Source: CAYZUE01 sp964481825
Lineage (GTDB): Archaea > Hydrothermarchaeota > Hydrothermarchaeia > Hydrothermarchaeales > JALUUU01
Reading direction: 5' to 3'
NCBI GenBank assembly: GCA_964481825.1
Contig: CAYZUE010000022.1
Span: forward strand, 1 to 18,478
Length of the DNA: 18,478 nt
The notes under the pieces are model-generated. The model searched no databases and was not told where the DNA came from. It saw only the letters and a program-made list of their open reading frames with translations. Positions 1 through 7,063 of the stretch are shown here, in pieces (position 1 is the first letter of the stretch; the number at the start of each line of letters is the position of its first letter). A program made the translations under genes and the position numbers.

Positions 1-30
1 CGAGCGGCGTCCCGACATGCGCGCCGTGCC
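1..30. other. GC-rich contig tip, probable foreign or artefactual sequence
   Basis: The first 30 bases are about 80% G+C (24 of 30 by count), and the sequence switches abruptly at base 31 to nearly pure A/T. Nothing else in the window has this composition. It contains no recognisable gene. The most economical reading is chimeric, linker or mis-assembled sequence at a contig end next to low-complexity repeats; a real junction with a foreign element cannot be excluded. Confidence 0.45.
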
Positions 31-45
31 AAAAATAATAATAAT

Positions 46-176
46 ACACTATTAAATTTCATAGTGTTTTAGTAAAAAAAAACATACAAAAAAAAATAAT
101 AAAACACTGTTAAATTTCATAGTGTTTTAGTAAAAAAACACTATGAAAGTGTTTTAGTAAAAACACTGTTAAACAC
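46..176. repeat. Tandem and inverted AT-rich hairpin repeats
   Basis: A 35-base unit at 46-80 recurs at 104-138 with one mismatch (period 58), and a shortened third copy follows at about 149-173. Each unit holds an imperfect inverted repeat (arms CACTAT/ATAGTG around TAAATTTC at 47-66) followed by TTTTAG and an A tract. In addition, 115-128 and 135-148 form a perfect 14-base inverted repeat with a 6-base loop. The remainder of 1-371 holds no gene that I recognise. The repeats might be terminator-like hairpins, a repeat family, or part of a mobile or origin region; the role is unknown. Confidence 0.7.
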
Positions 177-371
177 ACTTGACCAATACCGGAAAATCAA
201 GGTCTGACAATGTTTATTACTTTTATAGTAAAACTGGTACATTTATACATGTTTTGATGAATTCCTAGCAGTGGGGATTTTTCTAATTAGATATTTGTCT
301 GTATGTGTGGATGGGAATTTCTCTGTTACTTTTGCAGGAATTATTTTGATGATAAGTTTAAAGATATTTTT

Positions 372-1223
372 ATGGAGGTATACCTAGAACGATCTCATAA
401 TTTAGAAAAGAATCTCAGAACCATTTTAAGGAACATATCTTGGAGAAAAATTATTGGTCCAAATGAAAAGGTCCTTATTAAACCTAATTTCTGTACGCAT
501 CATCTTGAAAATGGTGTAACAACTAACATAGACCTTCTAAAAAGTCTAGTTGACATTGTATCCAAACGAACCTCTAATGTGGTGATTGGAGAAACCCACT
601 CAGTCGGTAAAAAGTTTGAGAAGCTAATTGAAAGCTTTGATGTTGGATGTGATTTTATTAATTTATCAAATGTCGATTCCTACTGTCATACTGGAGTTAG
701 CGGTACCTACAATCTTCCAATGTTAGCATCAGAATCAAAAATTATTAACGTTCCAGTTCTTAAGACACATACTTTAACAGGGGTAACTATGGGTATTAAG
801 AATATTTTTGGTTTAATTCAAGACAAAAATAAATCTAAGTATCATTATAAGATCCATGAGGTACTTGTAGACTTAGTGAAAGCAATACCTCCCGATATAA
901 ACATTCTAGATGCTTCAAATTGTCATTCAGATATCGAATTACTTCTTGCATCTCGTGATGTTGTTTCGCTAGATATAGCAGGTTGTAATTTGTTAGGTTT
1001 AGATCCGTTGTCCATAAAACATATCGCGCTTCTTTCTAACATTGATAATAAAGTAGAAATCCAGGGAGACTCCTACGAAGACCTTAAATTACATGCAAAA
1101 ATCCCAATTCCTGATAGAGTAGAGAAAATTGCAATGTATCTTCAAGGGAATGTATTAACAAGAAAAATACTCGGATTACCGGGAGTTTATTATACTGCTA
1201 AAAAAATAAAAAAAAGACTTTAG
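372..1223 (+). CDS. DUF362 domain protein
   Basis: Protein of 283 residues from ATG 372; an in-frame ATG at 303 would add 23 cysteine-rich residues (MCGWEFLCYFCRNYF) that do not look like the family, so 372 is preferred. DUF362 hallmarks are visible: an early KPNF motif (VLIKPNF), then NVPVLKTHTLTGVTMGIKN followed by IFGLI, which is the conserved core of the family, then an INILDASN segment where many members have a DG. DUF362 proteins often carry ferredoxin domains; none is seen here, so this is a stand-alone version. The biochemical function of the family is not established. The 3' end converges on nadE, the two stop codons overlapping by 4 bases, so the two genes are not co-transcribed. 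No clear promoter was recognised upstream. Confidence 0.8.
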   Translation: MEVYLERSHNLEKNLRTILRNISWRKIIGPNEKVLIKPNFCTHHLENGVTTNIDLLKSLVDIVSKRTSNVVIGETHSVGKKFEKLIESFDVGCDFINLSNVDSYCHTGVSGTYNLPMLASESKIINVPVLKTHTLTGVTMGIKNIFGLIQDKNKSKYHYKIHEVLVDLVKAIPPDINILDASNCHSDIELLLASRDVVSLDIAGCNLLGLDPLSIKHIALLSNIDNKVEIQGDSYEDLKLHAKIPIPDRVEKIAMYLQGNVLTRKILGLPGVYYTAKKIKKRL

Positions 1224-2023
1224 TCAAACAATTTTATAATTGGGGGGGAAATACTTTTGTGCTTGTTTTTTACAATTTTTGATGAAATATCTTTCACAAA
1301 TTCTTCATCAATATTAAATTTATTTGAGATATCTGCAATTGTTTTTTTTCCATTTATAAAATTGTATAGTATAGTATCAAGAGTTATATAACTAGCCCCT
1401 AAATCCTCTTCATCTGTTTGACCTCCCCAAAGTCCAGCAGAAGGGGGCTTGTTTATTATTCCCTCGTCCAATTCGATAAATTGAGCAAGTTGTTTGACCT
1501 GGGTCTTATACAAATCACCTATAGGCAGAATATCGACCCCCCCATCACCATGCTTAGTAAAGTATCCAAGGAGTATCTCAGTTTTATTTCCAGTACCTAG
1601 TACTAGTTTATCATCTAAATTAGATGATATATAGTTTATAATCATCCTAACTCTAGCTTTCACATTCCCCCAGGCAATTTTTTGTTTTTCACTTGGCTTT
1701 TCTATTCTAGGATAACAATTCTTTAAACTATCAAGAGCTGAATTGATAGGTACAATCTCATATGTTATACCTAGACTTTCTGCTAACTGTTGTGCATCAA
1801 TGAGATCACGTTCAAGGTTTGAACCCTCTTCAGGTAAAATCAAGGCACTAAGCTTATCTCCCAATGCTTCATAACCTAGTGTTGCTACAAGAGCCGAGTC
1901 TATACCGCCACTAAGAGCAACTAATGCACCTTCTAATCCACTTTCATCAAAATAACTTTGTATAAAGTTAATTATTTCATTCCTAGAATACTGGAGTTTA
2001 TCCTTACTAATCTTTAACGGCAT
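1220..2023 (-). CDS. nadE: NH3-dependent NAD+ synthetase
   Basis: Catalyses the last step of NAD synthesis: deamido-NAD (nicotinic acid adenine dinucleotide) plus ammonia and ATP to NAD, AMP and pyrophosphate, in the cytosol. The 267 residues match the short ammonia-using archaeal form without an N-terminal glutaminase domain. The ATP pyrophosphatase P-loop SGGIDS is at residues 38-43; other family signatures are GTGNKTE (143-149), GDGGVDI (159-165) and PSAGLWGGQTDE (194-205). The ATG at 2023 has AAAGGA upstream. The gene is divergent from arvA, with one TATA-like element (2051-2060) lying about 30 bases from each start. It converges with the DUF362 gene. Confidence in function is high. Confidence 0.96.
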   Translation of the reverse strand: MPLKISKDKLQYSRNEIINFIQSYFDESGLEGALVALSGGIDSALVATLGYEALGDKLSALILPEEGSNLERDLIDAQQLAESLGITYEIVPINSALDSLKNCYPRIEKPSEKQKIAWGNVKARVRMIINYISSNLDDKLVLGTGNKTEILLGYFTKHGDGGVDILPIGDLYKTQVKQLAQFIELDEGIINKPPSAGLWGGQTDEEDLGASYITLDTILYNFINGKKTIADISNKFNIDEEFVKDISSKIVKNKHKSISPPIIKLFD

Positions 2024-2050
2024 TTTTTTTTTGTCCTTTTAGGTAAATTT

Positions 2051-2060
2051 TATATGTATA
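2051..2060. promoter_or_regulatory. Shared TATA-like element between nadE and arvA
   Basis: The near-palindromic sequence TATATGTATA reads as a TATA box on both strands. Its centre is about 32 bases from the nadE ATG (2023) and about 29 from ATG 2084 of the GTPase gene, the spacing expected for archaeal leaderless or short-leader transcripts in both directions. This also argues that the GTPase starts at 2084 and not at ATG 2054, which would sit inside the box. Inference from spacing only. Confidence 0.45.
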
Positions 2061-2083
2061 TCCCCTTTTTAAATATATTTAGC

Positions 2084-2713
2084 ATGCTTGACAATTTAAA
2101 AAACTTTTATAAAACGTTGCTTAAGATATTTGGCAACAAAAAAGATATCCAATTAGGATTCTATGGTGCGGTTAATGCTGGTAAAACTACTCTTGCTAAT
2201 AAGATATCTTTAGATTGGCTAGGTGAAGAAGTAGGAGTTGTTTCAGAGATTCCTCACGAGACTCGTCAGGTACAGAAAGTCGAGAATATCGTAGTAAAAA
2301 CTAATAATGGGGAGCTTAAAATGAATGTTGTAGATATGCCAGGTATTGCAACACAGGTTGATTATAAACAGTTTACTGAGTTTGGAATTGGAGAAAAGGG
2401 AGCAAAGGAACGTGCAAAAGAGGCAACAAAGGGAGTTATAGAGGCAATTAAATGGTTAGATAATGTTGATGCTGTTCTTGTAGTGTTGGATTCAACTGAA
2501 GACCCCTATACGCAAGTTAATGTAACTATTATAGGGAATCTTGAAGCCAGAGGCATACCGACTATTATTGTAGCTAACAAGATTGATCTTCCAGAATCTT
2601 CCAATACTAAGATTGAAAATGCCTTTCCTCAACATATTGTAGTTCCTATTTCTGCTGCTACTGGAGAAAATCTAGAGCAGCTATACAATGCAATTCAGGA
2701 GCATCTTACATAG
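2084..2713 (+). CDS. arvA: Era-like small GTPase ArvA/OapA
   Basis: A 209-residue GTPase of the euryarchaeal OapA family, named from its origin-linked position in haloarchaea and later ArvA for its role in extracellular vesicle formation there. All G motifs are visible, numbered from M(2084): P-loop GAVNAGKT at 28-35, a switch region with ETRQVQ around 59-64, DMPG at 84-87, NKID at 165-168, and SAA at 190-192. No membrane segment or signal peptide is seen. The start at 2084 (MLDNLKNFYK) is preferred over 2054 because of promoter spacing and because family members begin shortly before the GTPase core. It is followed by arvB (10-base gap) and arvC, the conserved trio. Function here (membrane budding or another trafficking role) is inferred from the family. 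Confidence 0.85.
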   Translation: MLDNLKNFYKTLLKIFGNKKDIQLGFYGAVNAGKTTLANKISLDWLGEEVGVVSEIPHETRQVQKVENIVVKTNNGELKMNVVDMPGIATQVDYKQFTEFGIGEKGAKERAKEATKGVIEAIKWLDNVDAVLVVLDSTEDPYTQVNVTIIGNLEARGIPTIIVANKIDLPESSNTKIENAFPQHIVVPISAATGENLEQLYNAIQEHLT

Positions 2714-2723
2714 CGAGGGAAAA

Positions 2724-3146
2724 ATGGAAGTACAACTGGATTTTGTGTCATCTGAATCTTTATCTCCCATGGGATCGATGGAAAAAGTTGCATTTATCCT
2801 TGCAAGGATAAAAAAGGATATAATAGTAGTTTTAGAGGAAGGACTTAATCCAAATGAAGAGGCGGAACTTATTGAATCCACTATGAGGGAGATTAATACC
2901 AAAGACTTTCATGGAATTGAGTTTTATCGTCTTGACAATCCTCCAAACAATTTACGGTCTAAAATTGCTAGTTATATCGCGGGTAAACGATTCGGTTTGA
3001 CTATTGTAGGACCAACACGAATGGTTAGGGCCATTAAAAAAGAACCTGATTATTTATCAATGCTTGCAAAAGGAGGTAGGAAGAAACGCCGCATAAATGT
3101 ACAAAGTGCGAAAAAATCTACAAAGAAGGGTCGGAAGAAATCCTGA
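2724..3146 (+). CDS. arvB: ArvB/OapB family protein (DUF2073)
   Basis: A 140-residue protein starting MEVQLDFVSSESL, the usual opening of DUF2073/OapB proteins. The start at 2724 has GAGGGA just upstream; an in-frame ATG at 2688 inside arvA would add 12 residues and is less likely. The N-terminal two thirds form an alpha/beta domain; the conserved-looking GLTIVGPTRMVRAIKK stretch lies at about residues 92-107. The C-terminus is a strongly basic tail rich in K and R from about residue 115. That tail is encoded in the 61 bases that overlap arvC in another frame, so it may be partly a by-product of the overlap. The protein acts with ArvA and ArvC in haloarchaea; the molecular role is not known. 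Confidence 0.82.
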   Translation: MEVQLDFVSSESLSPMGSMEKVAFILARIKKDIIVVLEEGLNPNEEAELIESTMREINTKDFHGIEFYRLDNPPNNLRSKIASYIAGKRFGLTIVGPTRMVRAIKKEPDYLSMLAKGGRKKRRINVQSAKKSTKKGRKKS

Positions 3147-3436
3147 ATGGTTGTGAGTGTGGTAACAAGCTATTCATTTATATCCGCCCCATTTCAGAAA
3201 AAGAAGCCTCGGATTTAAAAGAGAAGGGAGAAGCAAAAGAAATTAAAATAGAAAGTAATGATATTTGGAATATCCAAGTTAAAGATGGCGTATATGAAAT
3301 TGACATTAAATCCTTAATGTTTGATGATCCAGTTATTGTTGCAGGAGATGAAGGTCGATATCTGCTAAGCCTTTCCTCGGTTTTAAGAGATAAAAATAAG
3401 GAGAGTAAACTTATAAAAAAATTCGATAGGAAGTAA
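3086..3436 (+). CDS. arvC: ArvC/OapC zinc-ribbon protein with apparent ACG start
   Basis: A frame open from 3080 to the TAA at 3434-3436 encodes a recognisable OapC (DUF2072) protein of 116 residues. From ACG 3086 it reads [M/T]PHKCTKCEKIYKEG and then CECGNKLF, a four-cysteine zinc ribbon; family members characteristically begin MPH-x-C-T-x-C. There is no ATG, GTG or TTG between the in-frame TAG at 3077-3079 and the first zinc cysteines, and any later start would destroy the ribbon. ACG 3086 stands at normal spacing after a near-perfect Shine-Dalgarno AGGAGGT at 3071-3077. After the ribbon comes an alpha/beta region with no recognised motif. It overlaps arvB by 61 bases, and its stop is one base before the next ATG. 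Either translation starts at ACG or ATG has been changed by mutation or read error. Confidence 0.85.
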   Translation, partial: TPHKCTKCEKIYKEGSEEILNGCECGNKLFIYIRPISEKEASDLKEKGEAKEIKIESNDIWNIQVKDGVYEIDIKSLMFDDPVIVAGDEGRYLLSLSSVLRDKNKESKLIKKFDRK

Positions 3437-3437
3437 A

Positions 3438-4445
3438 ATGAGCGATCGTGTTGTTGGAATTATTTTTGCAGGGGGATATGGGACACGTTTATTGCCTTTG
3501 ACAAACACAACTCCCAAGCCCTTACTTGAGCTTAAATCAGATTTTTCAATTCTTAATAAACAAATTATGGATTTAAAATACGCGGGCATTAAAGATATAA
3601 AACTCCTAATTGGGCACCTTGGAGACAAGATTAAATCACAATTTGGAAACTCCTACAAGGGTGTTAATATCCAGTATCTTACAGAAAAAAAACCGATGGG
3701 TACTCTTTGGGCCCTTAGTAACGCGTTGAAACATATTGATTGTGATGTTATTGTTAGAAACGGTGATGTTGTAACAGATATTAATATTAAAAACCTTATA
3801 GATAGCTCAAGAAAAGGTGATAATCTAGTTGTTATAACAGTTACTAAAATGCAGAGTCCTTATGGCATTATCGAATTTAATGATAGGAATATAACAGATT
3901 TCAAAGAAAAGCCTACTCTTGACTTGTTTATCAATGCAGGAGTTTATTATATAAAAAAAGAAGCATTTCCATATTTCACACAAAATTACAACAAGAATGA
4001 CATTGAACATACTGTATTTCCCGTTCTAGTTGAAGAACGTAAAGTTGGCCATTACTATGAAAAATGCTTTTGGCGAAGTGTAGATGGAATTAAAGATTTG
4101 GAAACGGTAAGAAAGGAGTTTGATTTTAGATTAGAAACTCCGTGGGGTTATGAAAAAACTATTGTAAATAATGATAAGTATCTAGTTAAAGAATTATATA
4201 TAAAAAAAGGGTTTTGCACTTCAATGCACTATCATCCAAGTAAGGATGAATCTATGCACATAATGGATGGTGAAGGATTTATTAATTTTCAAGGAAAAAA
4301 GAAGAGTGCTGATAAGGGGAGTGTAATCAGAATAGAGCCCAATAAAATTCATTCGATTGTTGCATTGGACAATTTGCGGATATTCGAATATTCGACACCC
4401 CATCCCAATGATACAGTGAGAGTAGAGGATTATTACGATCGTTGA
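3438..4445 (+). CDS. Sugar-phosphate nucleotidyltransferase fused to a cupin
   Basis: A 335-residue two-domain protein. Residues 1-225 are a nucleotidyltransferase of the glucose-1-phosphate thymidylyl / mannose-1-phosphate guanylyl superfamily: AGGYGTRLLPLTNTTPKP at 11-28, with D110 in RNGD as the likely metal ligand. Residues 233-335 are a cupin resembling the C-terminal isomerase part of bifunctional ManC (type II mannose-6-phosphate isomerase): ETPWGYEK at 233-240, SMHYHPSKDE at 262-271 and H305 as metal-ligand candidates. The likely product is an NDP-sugar for surface glycans or lipids; the exact sugar and nucleotide cannot be told. It starts one base after arvC with AGGAAG upstream, so it is almost certainly co-translated with arvABC. 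It is the last gene of the operon. Confidence 0.85.
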   Translation: MSDRVVGIIFAGGYGTRLLPLTNTTPKPLLELKSDFSILNKQIMDLKYAGIKDIKLLIGHLGDKIKSQFGNSYKGVNIQYLTEKKPMGTLWALSNALKHIDCDVIVRNGDVVTDINIKNLIDSSRKGDNLVVITVTKMQSPYGIIEFNDRNITDFKEKPTLDLFINAGVYYIKKEAFPYFTQNYNKNDIEHTVFPVLVEERKVGHYYEKCFWRSVDGIKDLETVRKEFDFRLETPWGYEKTIVNNDKYLVKELYIKKGFCTSMHYHPSKDESMHIMDGEGFINFQGKKKSADKGSVIRIEPNKIHSIVALDNLRIFEYSTPHPNDTVRVEDYYDR

Positions 4446-4565
4446 ATTTATTGAAAAATATATCTAATTAGCATTTTAATTTGATAAACTATACATATAC
4501 TTTGGAAAACTTTGCTTTGGGTAAATATCTACAAAACATTTGTTATTCTATATTTCCAATTACAT

Positions 4566-4637
4566 GCCAGGGTAGTCTAGAGGCGAGGCGGTGGACTGCA
4601 GATCCACTTTACGCCGGTTCAAATCCGGCCCCTGGCT
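4566..4637 (+). tRNA. tRNA-Cys (GCA)
   Basis: A complete 72-base cloverleaf. The acceptor stem is GCCAGGG (4566-4572) with CCCTGGC (4630-4636). The D stem is 3 bp (GTC/GGC). The anticodon stem is GTGGA (4591-4595) with TCCAC (4603-4607), the loop CTGCAGA giving anticodon GCA at 4598-4600. The T stem GCCGG/CCGGC encloses TTCAAAT. The discriminator is T4637 (U73), the Cys identity base. No intron is seen and CCA is not encoded. A TATA-like TAAATAT at 4522-4528 could serve it. Confidence 0.97.
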
Positions 4638-4639
4638 TA

Positions 4640-4939
4640 TCTTCATGGCTGCGTAGAGTTTCTTAGGTGGCTTTTTGTTTTTTGAGGTCTTCTTCCAGTA
4701 TTTTTATGGAACGTTTTCTCCCAGAAGTTAGTATGAGATTTTGGATAAGGAGGTTACAATGAGGGCATCTATGCCAGAAACCCATGTACGAAGATAGCCA
4801 CCTTTTGCCCTGGGTAAGCTATTTCAGGTCGCCCAGGCGATTTCTTCCAGTGTAATCTATAGCCGGAAAGTCCAATCTTTCTCAAGGCTTTTCTAAGTTC
4901 CAATTCAGGTTTGGTATCTTTTCCCCAAATCCTACGCAT
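4640..4939 (-). pseudogene. Degraded Vsr-type short-patch repair endonuclease
   Basis: The only long interval between genes carries a broken gene. From ATG 4939 (minus) the reading is MRRIWGKDTKPELELRKALR, then YRLHWKKSPGRPEIAY, then VAIFVHG, which follows the Vsr endonuclease family closely. At the FVHG-CFWH motif (about 4781) the frame breaks: a 2-base loss removes the cysteine codon, and the next frame continues FWHRCPHCN. A further shift near 4745 is needed to read PKSHTNFWEK, another Vsr motif. The usual catalytic Asp in GRPD is Glu here. The homology fades towards the tRNA end. Vsr normally repairs T:G mismatches at methylated cytosines and accompanies a cytosine methylase; none is in the window. 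The start lies in frame just after the PHP gene stop. Confidence 0.8.
4667..4684 (+). terminator. T-rich terminator downstream of tRNA-Cys
   Basis: Two T tracts (CTTTTTG and TTTTTT, about 4671-4682) on the plus strand about 35 bases after the tRNA fit an archaeal oligo-T terminator. No strong stem precedes them. The tract also lies in the tail of the Vsr remnant on the other strand. Confidence 0.35.
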
Positions 4940-4943
4940 TATT

Positions 4944-6122
4944 TTATTTCAAATTTTTATCTTGGGTCTCAAAAACTAATTCACCATACTTCCCGCCCCC
5001 TCCTGGAATTATCTTAAAATCATCTTCCCGGAGGGCTTCAATCATTTTTCCTGTTTTCTCATCCACGGCATTCATTATATTTTCAACTTCTTCGTCTATA
5101 AGAATTGATATTTCATTACCGAATCTCTCTATCAGGAGCTTCCAGGTCTTTTGAACCTTTACAGAGTATATACTCTTAACACCCAATGTCAAGCAAAGAA
5201 TTTCTGCTAGAGGTGCAATTCTAATATATTTGGGCCTATGAACTGGATGTTTGGATATTGGAAAGGAGTTTAAGTTTGCAATCCTATCTTTAACCCCTTT
5301 TTTTATTAATCCGTTGCATTTGGAGCACCGCCATTTCGCGGACTCAGCATCCTCTAGGTTATAAGGTAAGTAACACCTTACACATGCAGTTCGATGGTAT
5401 TTTCCTAAACGAGGATCTAAACCTACATTCAATTCTACTTTATGATTTTTTATTGCCTTTACAATATTATCAAAAGATAAGTTAGCAATGTTAATTCGAT
5501 TGAACTCTCGCCCCATCCGATGTGGCCAGGGAGAATGAGCATCTGAATTTGACAAAAAGGTAAGTTTCTGTAATTCAGGAATATAATCAGCCATCTCAGT
5601 ATCTGCACTTAAACCAAGTTCAATGAAGGGTATGTGCTTGTAATGGTCTCCATAACAATCGCGAATTGTGTTGAATTCTTTATAAATACTTGTCCAAGGG
5701 ACAAATGCATGTGAAGGCCCTACTATCCCCCCGACCTCTGTTACATAATCAACTATTGCCTCTCCATTTAACTTAATATGTGGTCGCCCATTTTTATTAA
5801 TATCCGTAGAATACTTACTGAATGATTCTTTCAATCCTAATCCTGATTCAATACTCGGTAAAAAAATAAGATGATGAACTCTATTCATATCCTCTATTTC
5901 AAGAGTTATTATGAATTTACACTTGTTTCTTTCATATACCCCATCGGAATATGTGTTTAAAGATTTAATTTCTTTCAACCAACTGTTATGTAGAGCATCA
6001 CCAGTTCCAATTAGATCTAGCCCTTTGAGGGATGCTTGTTTCGATATTACCTCAAGAGTCATATTTTTTGAAGTTCCGATTGAGTATCTACCATGAATAT
6101 GAAAGTCACAATCAAGTTTCAA
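4944..6122 (-). CDS. PHP-domain phosphoesterase-like protein with zinc ribbon
   Basis: A 392-residue protein of the archaeal PHP family known as TIGR00375. The metal-binding PHP motifs are clear: DFHIHGRYS at residues 6-14, GDALH at 41-45, GPSHAF at 135-140 and SNSDAHS at 191-197. A four-cysteine zinc ribbon follows (C247, C250, C266, C269), then a C-terminal region with a GGGGKYGE stretch near the end. PHP proteins are metal-dependent phosphoesterases or nuclease-like enzymes; the substrate of this family is unknown. The start codon is TTG at 6122, chosen because it directly precedes the DFHIH motif and has GGTGAT upstream; no ATG is available upstream. It stands alone on its strand, with 155 AT-rich bases before it in which I see no gene. 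Confidence 0.85.
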   Translation of the reverse strand: MKLDCDFHIHGRYSIGTSKNMTLEVISKQASLKGLDLIGTGDALHNSWLKEIKSLNTYSDGVYERNKCKFIITLEIEDMNRVHHLIFLPSIESGLGLKESFSKYSTDINKNGRPHIKLNGEAIVDYVTEVGGIVGPSHAFVPWTSIYKEFNTIRDCYGDHYKHIPFIELGLSADTEMADYIPELQKLTFLSNSDAHSPWPHRMGREFNRINIANLSFDNIVKAIKNHKVELNVGLDPRLGKYHRTACVRCYLPYNLEDAESAKWRCSKCNGLIKKGVKDRIANLNSFPISKHPVHRPKYIRIAPLAEILCLTLGVKSIYSVKVQKTWKLLIERFGNEISILIDEEVENIMNAVDEKTGKMIEALREDDFKIIPGGGGKYGELVFETQDKNLK

Positions 6123-6277
6123 TTAATCACCAATAAAATGTTTTGAAAAAAAAAGTAGATAAATTTATACTTCTCAAAATTATTAAACTTCCCATATTAC
6201 TAATTTAGATTATTATCAATTGTTTAGATACTAAGGGACATATTAAATATCCTTGAGGATTTACAATTTAATTCAAG

Positions 6278-7063
6278 TTATCCTATATATCTCATCTGCT
6301 CTTCAGATGGTTCTTTCTGGACTACTCCAAGATTCTCCATCATCTTTCGTTCAATTTTTTGAGCTTCTGCAACCCTTAGTTTTGCGGCTTTGGCTTTTTC
6401 ACTGAGTTTGTTCATATCAACTTTGAGATTTAATAATTTAGTCAAAGGGCCTAGGACAGCTTTTGAGGAATTAGGATCGAGATAATACCCTGAAGTTTCT
6501 CCCATTAGGCATATACCATCTATACCCTGAACTTTCGCTAATCCCAGAATCATCCCAGAAATACCAATTATCTGTCCTACTCCTTCACGTTTCATTATAA
6601 CATTTAATTTTTCCAACGGATGAATCAATTTATCATGAGTTACAGCTCCAAATACTTTAGGAGTCTCAACTATCCTTCCTACACCCAATCCACCGAGAGT
6701 ATAAATTCTCTCCACGCCGTAATTAACTGCAAGTTCTAAGATTTTATTACTAAGGGCATACTGCCCTTCAGGGGTAGATGCTTGAGTATTGCCAGTTAAA
6801 AATATAATATCTTTCTTAGAAGGATCATCAGCTTTCCAAAAATAAAACTCATTTTTCATTTCCTGTATTATCCCATCTTCCTTGATTAAAACTTGGGGAG
6901 GAAATGTATCGGAATACATAGTAGCGAACTTAGTAGCCTTTAATTCTATTGTAAGGTGTTTGGCAGCTAGTCTTCCAACGTGTCCAATTCCAGGTAATCC
7001 TTCGATTAAAATTGGATTATTTACCGTAGGCTCCTGTAGTTTTTCCAATACAAATTTAGTCAT
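6278..7063 (-). CDS. PAC2 family proteasome assembly chaperone-like protein
   Basis: A 261-residue protein of the PAC2 family, related to eukaryotic proteasome assembly chaperone 2 and archaeal PbaA/PbaB. Family features are NPILIEGLPGIGHVGRLAAK near the N-terminus, a TGNTQASTPEGQY segment, and TLGGLGVGR followed later by GISGMILGLAK. The C-terminal 45 residues are predicted helical and charged and end in EEQMRYIG, compatible with the HbYX-like tails by which such proteins dock on the proteasome ring, although a strict HbYX is not present. The start MTKFVLEKL at 7063 is preferred because its ATG overlaps the nop10 stop in TAATG; an upstream ATG at 7081 lies inside nop10. It is the last gene of the ribosomal-protein operon, as in many archaea. 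Confidence 0.88.
   Translation of the reverse strand: MTKFVLEKLQEPTVNNPILIEGLPGIGHVGRLAAKHLTIELKATKFATMYSDTFPPQVLIKEDGIIQEMKNEFYFWKADDPSKKDIIFLTGNTQASTPEGQYALSNKILELAVNYGVERIYTLGGLGVGRIVETPKVFGAVTHDKLIHPLEKLNVIMKREGVGQIIGISGMILGLAKVQGIDGICLMGETSGYYLDPNSSKAVLGPLTKLLNLKVDMNKLSEKAKAAKLRVAEAQKIERKMMENLGVVQKEPSEEQMRYIG

Noticed and set aside
46..176. CRISPR array from the repeated units
   Set aside because: Only two full repeats, repeat interiors are themselves inverted repeats with A/T tracts, and the spacing sequence is low in complexity rather than unique spacers; no cas genes are nearby.
2688..2723. Earlier ATG for arvB inside arvA
   Set aside because: The added residues do not resemble the family opening; ATG 2724 has GAGGGA just before it.
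4481..4666. A 61-codon plus-strand reading frame over 4481-4666
   Set aside because: It reads straight through tRNA-Cys and has no family resemblance.
6123..6277. A small gene between the PHP and PAC2 genes
   Set aside because: Both strands are full of stops and only weak hairpins (for example around TCCTTGAGGA) are seen.
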